Origin: Candidatus Cloacimonadota bacterium
Lineage (GTDB): Bacteria; Cloacimonadota; Cloacimonadia; Cloacimonadales; TCS61
Assembly: GCA_018654125.1 (NCBI GenBank)
Contig: JABIME010000074.1
Coordinates: forward strand, 1 to 8,475
Direction: 5' to 3'
DNA length: 8,475 bases
A program made the translations under genes and the position numbers. Below are positions 6,134 through 8,475 of this stretch, piece by piece (positions within the stretch are counted from its first letter, which is position 1; each line of letters begins with the position of its first letter). The notes below the pieces were generated by a model. It was not told where the DNA came from and made no database searches. It worked only from the letters and a program-made list of their open reading frames with translations.

Positions 6134-6856
6134 TTACTTTTTATAAGAATTTAATTTCCAAACAACTGCAAATGGTTTCATCATAAATTTAGCTTTTAAT
6201 GGAAGTCTTTGATCATCATCAGAAAACCAGAAAATAAGTGCTCTTTCTGGATTTACTAAATTATTTGTTAGCATATCGGAACGTTCTTTTTCTTTGTTTG
6301 AATAGTTTTGGAAATTCAACTCAACCTTTATCGCCTGTATTTCCCCCAGTTTTGTAGAGATCGTTTCCTTCCCAATAACTTTATAATTAACTTTCCAAAT
6401 AAGTCTGTTTGCATCAACCCAAAGCTCACCTGATGGCTCATCAAGAGCCTTCCTAAGATAAAAAAGTGCTGAGAAGAAATCTCTACTTTCCGGGTTGATA
6501 GAATATTCACAATTACGATCTGGTGAGATATTACTTAATCTCTTTGCTGTTTGCATATCTCGGTTGTACTTAATGATCCTATCCTCATAATAATCACCCT
6601 GGTTAATGAGTTTCTGGTATTTAACTGGCAGAAAATTTCCTGAATAAATAGATTTATAGGAATTATTCATATTGGAAGCAATACTGGCGATTGGAGTTGC
6701 TTTTGCATTAATTGTAAGAACAGAATCTTTGTTTATAATAGAAACCTTAACAGCAGTAATTCCAAGATACTTTATAGATAGATCAAATGTCTCTGCTAGA
6801 AGAAGTACGGGTGTTAGTAGTAATATAAAGGTTATAGATTTATATTTCTGATTCAT
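6134..6856 (-). CDS. Secreted DUF3108 domain protein
   Basis: This 240-residue protein begins with a typical signal peptide (basic start, hydrophobic 8-20, likely cleavage after A21 in LLLAETF). The mature part looks beta-rich and matches DUF3108, a family of exported proteins of unknown function. Visible family features are FFSALFYLRK (127-136), the segment GKETISTKLGEIQAIKVEL (162-180) and the late IFWFSDDDQRLPLKAKFMM (208-226), where the conserved W/S-D-D is clear. A single cysteine is at 116. It should act in the periplasm or at the outer membrane. The ATG at 6856 is supported by the signal peptide that follows it and lies 17 bases inside the end of the CNNM-type gene. The domain assignment is from memory of the family pattern; no biochemical role can be given. 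Confidence 0.82.
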   Translation of the reverse strand: MNQKYKSITFILLLTPVLLLAETFDLSIKYLGITAVKVSIINKDSVLTINAKATPIASIASNMNNSYKSIYSGNFLPVKYQKLINQGDYYEDRIIKYNRDMQTAKRLSNISPDRNCEYSINPESRDFFSALFYLRKALDEPSGELWVDANRLIWKVNYKVIGKETISTKLGEIQAIKVELNFQNYSNKEKERSDMLTNNLVNPERALIFWFSDDDQRLPLKAKFMMKPFAVVWKLNSYKK

Positions 6857-8111
6857 CGCTGTTATTGATAATCTCTAAAGTAATATATTCTATTCGACGA
6901 GCTTTAACACTTTTCACAGTGAACTTAACAAGTTCATTATAAATAAAACTCTCATTTTCTTCTGGGACTTTATTAAAATTATCATAAATAAATTCAGCAA
7001 GATTGTCATATTTCTCTTCATCAATATCTAAAATAAATTTATCATTCAATTCAGATATCGAGTACATTCCATTTATGCTGTAAGTACCGTTATTTAGTTT
7101 TACGATATTTGGTTTTTCTTTATCATATTCATCACGGATCTCTCCAACAAGCTCTTCTAAAATATCTTCAAGCGTGATCAATCCTTCAGTTCCACCATAC
7201 TCATCAACAATTATTGCTATCTGTATCTTTCGTCTTTTAAATTTATTCAATAGATTTTGGATCTTTGTATTTTCTGTAACAAAAAGTGGAGGACGTAGAA
7301 GTGAGCTAATTGATTGTTTAGTAGGATTTAATATGATATCTTTAGCATATATTATCCCAATAATATTATCAATATTAGTCTTATAAATTGGAATTTTAGA
7401 ATGGCCTGATCTAATTATGATTTCCTTTACTTTTTGCAAACCTTCTGAAGTGTCTACACCTGCAATATCAACTCTTGGAGTCATTATTTTATTTGCATCG
7501 GTAGATGAGAAACGGAAGATGCTTGTAATGATTCTTTTTTCATTTTCCTCTAAAGGATGCTTTGTAACTTTAGATTTTATAAGGTTTTTAAAATCTTCTG
7601 ATGTTATATTGGTTTGTTCAGCTTTATTTTTAGCTGAAAAGATAGAACTTATAAATTCTAATATTATAATAATAGGCCATAATAAGTATTTTATTATCTC
7701 TAAAAAGAAACTGGAAGAACGAGCAGTTTTCTCTGGTGATGAAAAAGCTAATAATTTTGGGGCTATTTCTCCAAAGATTAATAGTAAAATTGTCATGATA
7801 ATAATTTCGACTATCATAATAAGGGACTGAGAAAATTGCGGGAGATATTCTTCTCCAATACTTATTGCTATAAGTGCAGCTGTTGAAGAAGCGGCAACAT
7901 TAACAATTGTGTTTCCAAGAAGAATAATAATAAGTAACTCTTTTGGATTACTTAGTAATCGCAAAATTCTTTTTGAACTTTTGTTACTACTTTTTTCTAG
8001 TTTCTTAATTTGGATCTTAGATAAAGAGAAAAAGGCAGTTTCTGACCCCGAAAAAAAGGCTGAAATAATTAGAAAACCAACAATTGATATAACCGGAAAA
8101 CTTTCACTCAC
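6840..8111 (-). CDS. CNNM/CBS/CorC-domain membrane protein (hemolysin-type family)
   Basis: This 423-residue protein has the standard architecture of the CNNM/CorC family, often labelled hemolysin. A CNNM membrane domain covers about 5-160, with FSGSETAFFSLS (20-31), GNTIVNVAASS (66-76) and FGEIAPK (113-119). A CBS pair follows (about 205-325), with MTPRVDI (210-216), HSKIPIY (237-243) and DEYGGTEGLITLEDILEE (303-320). The C-terminal CorC/HlyC domain spans about 335-418. Studied relatives export or sense Mg2+ and bind ATP-Mg through the CBS pair; hemolytic activity is not implied. The start is GTG at 8111, four bases after the ybeY stop. AAGGAG lies at 8130-8125, 13 bases upstream, which is further than usual. 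The ybeY neighbour mirrors the E. coli ybeZ-ybeY-ybeX (corC) cluster. Family sure; transport function inferred. Confidence 0.93.
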   Translation of the reverse strand: MSESFPVISIVGFLIISAFFSGSETAFFSLSKIQIKKLEKSSNKSSKRILRLLSNPKELLIIILLGNTIVNVAASSTAALIAISIGEEYLPQFSQSLIMIVEIIIMTILLLIFGEIAPKLLAFSSPEKTARSSSFFLEIIKYLLWPIIIILEFISSIFSAKNKAEQTNITSEDFKNLIKSKVTKHPLEENEKRIITSIFRFSSTDANKIMTPRVDIAGVDTSEGLQKVKEIIIRSGHSKIPIYKTNIDNIIGIIYAKDIILNPTKQSISSLLRPPLFVTENTKIQNLLNKFKRRKIQIAIIVDEYGGTEGLITLEDILEELVGEIRDEYDKEKPNIVKLNNGTYSINGMYSISELNDKFILDIDEEKYDNLAEFIYDNFNKVPEENESFIYNELVKFTVKSVKARRIEYITLEIINNSDESEI

Positions 8112-8115
8112 GAGA

Positions 8116-8475
8116 CTATTTTTTCTCCTTATTTAATATAACTAAATATTTTTTCTCTTTTGTATCCATAATCTTCTTATCTGCAGCTGCTAAATGATCA
8201 TAACCTAAACAATGCAACAAACCATGCAAGAATAATGCTTGCAATTCATATTTAAATGTTCTATCTTCCTTTTGTTTATTAGCAACTTCAGTGTCAATAA
8301 TAATGTCACCAATCAGGTTTACACCAGGTATATTAGCAGTAAAAGAGAGTACGTCAGTAATCTCATCTCTTCCTAAATATTTTTTATTGAGAAGCCTAAT
8401 AGAATCATCGCTAGAAAGTTCAAGGTTAATAAAACTATCAGGTGGATTAGATTCACTGCTTATAACATGCAAAAA
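8116..8475 (-). CDS. ybeY: Endoribonuclease YbeY, rRNA maturation factor (5' end outside window)
   Basis: YbeY is a zinc-dependent RNase involved in 16S rRNA 3'-end maturation and ribosome quality control. The visible 119 residues hold the full catalytic core: LNKKYLGRDEITDVLSF, then GDIIID, and the zinc motif HGLLHCLGYDH, whose three histidines (H-x3-H-x5-H) bind the metal. The reading frame is still open at the right edge. A TTG at 8472 could be read as a start, but family members usually have about 20 more N-terminal residues, so I take the gene to run beyond the window. It ends at TAG 8118-8116, four bases before the next gene of the run. In many bacteria a phoH/ybeZ gene lies upstream of ybeY; that would be to the right of this window. 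Confidence 0.93.
   Translation of the reverse strand, partial: FLHVISSESNPPDSFINLELSSDDSIRLLNKKYLGRDEITDVLSFTANIPGVNLIGDIIIDTEVANKQKEDRTFKYELQALFLHGLLHCLGYDHLAAADKKIMDTKEKKYLVILNKEKK
8125..8130 (-). promoter_or_regulatory. Shine-Dalgarno-like site of the CNNM-type gene
   Basis: Read on the minus strand this is AAGGAG. It lies within the last codons of ybeY, 13 bases before the GTG at 8111. The spacing is longer than optimal, but it is the only strong site nearby and supports GTG 8111 or a start very close to it. Confidence 0.45.

Noticed and set aside
6840..8111. Reading the CNNM-type protein as a haemolysin or virulence factor
   Set aside because: The label comes from one early family member; the domain order is that of the Mg2+-linked CNNM/CorC family found in most bacteria.
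8470..8472. TTG 8472 as the true ybeY start
   Set aside because: The frame is open to the window edge and the family normally has about 20 more N-terminal residues, so the gene is more likely cut by the edge.

Overview
This is a compact, AT-rich (roughly one-third GC by eye) bacterial chromosome segment. It holds eleven protein genes, two of them cut by the window ends. I see no RNA genes, mobile elements, CRISPR arrays or phage genes. No stretch over 100 bases lacks a gene. An MlaE-type permease, a lipoprotein and a secreted DUF3108 protein indicate a Gram-negative envelope. The base composition, the several TTG/GTG starts, the mostly weak Shine-Dalgarno sites and the gene mix would fit a low-GC lineage of the Fibrobacterota-Chlorobiota-Bacteroidota area or a neighbouring candidate phylum. 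That placement is inference and weak.

Left part, + strand. The window opens with the last 27 codons of what looks like the RNA polymerase omega subunit. A family 4 (iron-sulfur) uracil-DNA glycosylase follows 15 bases later. After a 96-base AT-rich gap comes a tight run: dnaB (replicative helicase), an MlaE-family lipid-transport permease overlapping dnaB by 17 bases, a thiamine-binding-protein-like lipoprotein joined by TAATG, and trmL (tRNA wobble methyltransferase) joined by ATGA. An 80-base gap with a strong AGGAGG ribosome binding site precedes dapA (lysine/diaminopimelate synthesis). A 126-residue four-cysteine protein that I do not recognise follows six bases after dapA.

Right part, - strand, read from the right edge. 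ybeY (rRNA maturation endonuclease, 5' end cut off), a CNNM/CBS/CorC-domain membrane protein, a secreted DUF3108 protein and a small VanZ-like membrane protein lie within at most 10 bases of each other or overlap, and look like one transcript. The two gene sets converge at position 5769/5770, where both stop codons lie back to back in one TGATCA.

Functionally this is mostly housekeeping: base-excision repair, replication, tRNA and rRNA maturation, lysine/peptidoglycan precursor synthesis and envelope proteins. No clear new multi-gene system is visible. The points worth a second look are the four-cysteine protein, which lies in frame behind the dapA stop; the thiamine-type binding protein, which has altered ligand positions and no transporter partners beside it; the MlaE permease without its ATPase and MCE partners; and the zero-gap convergent junction.
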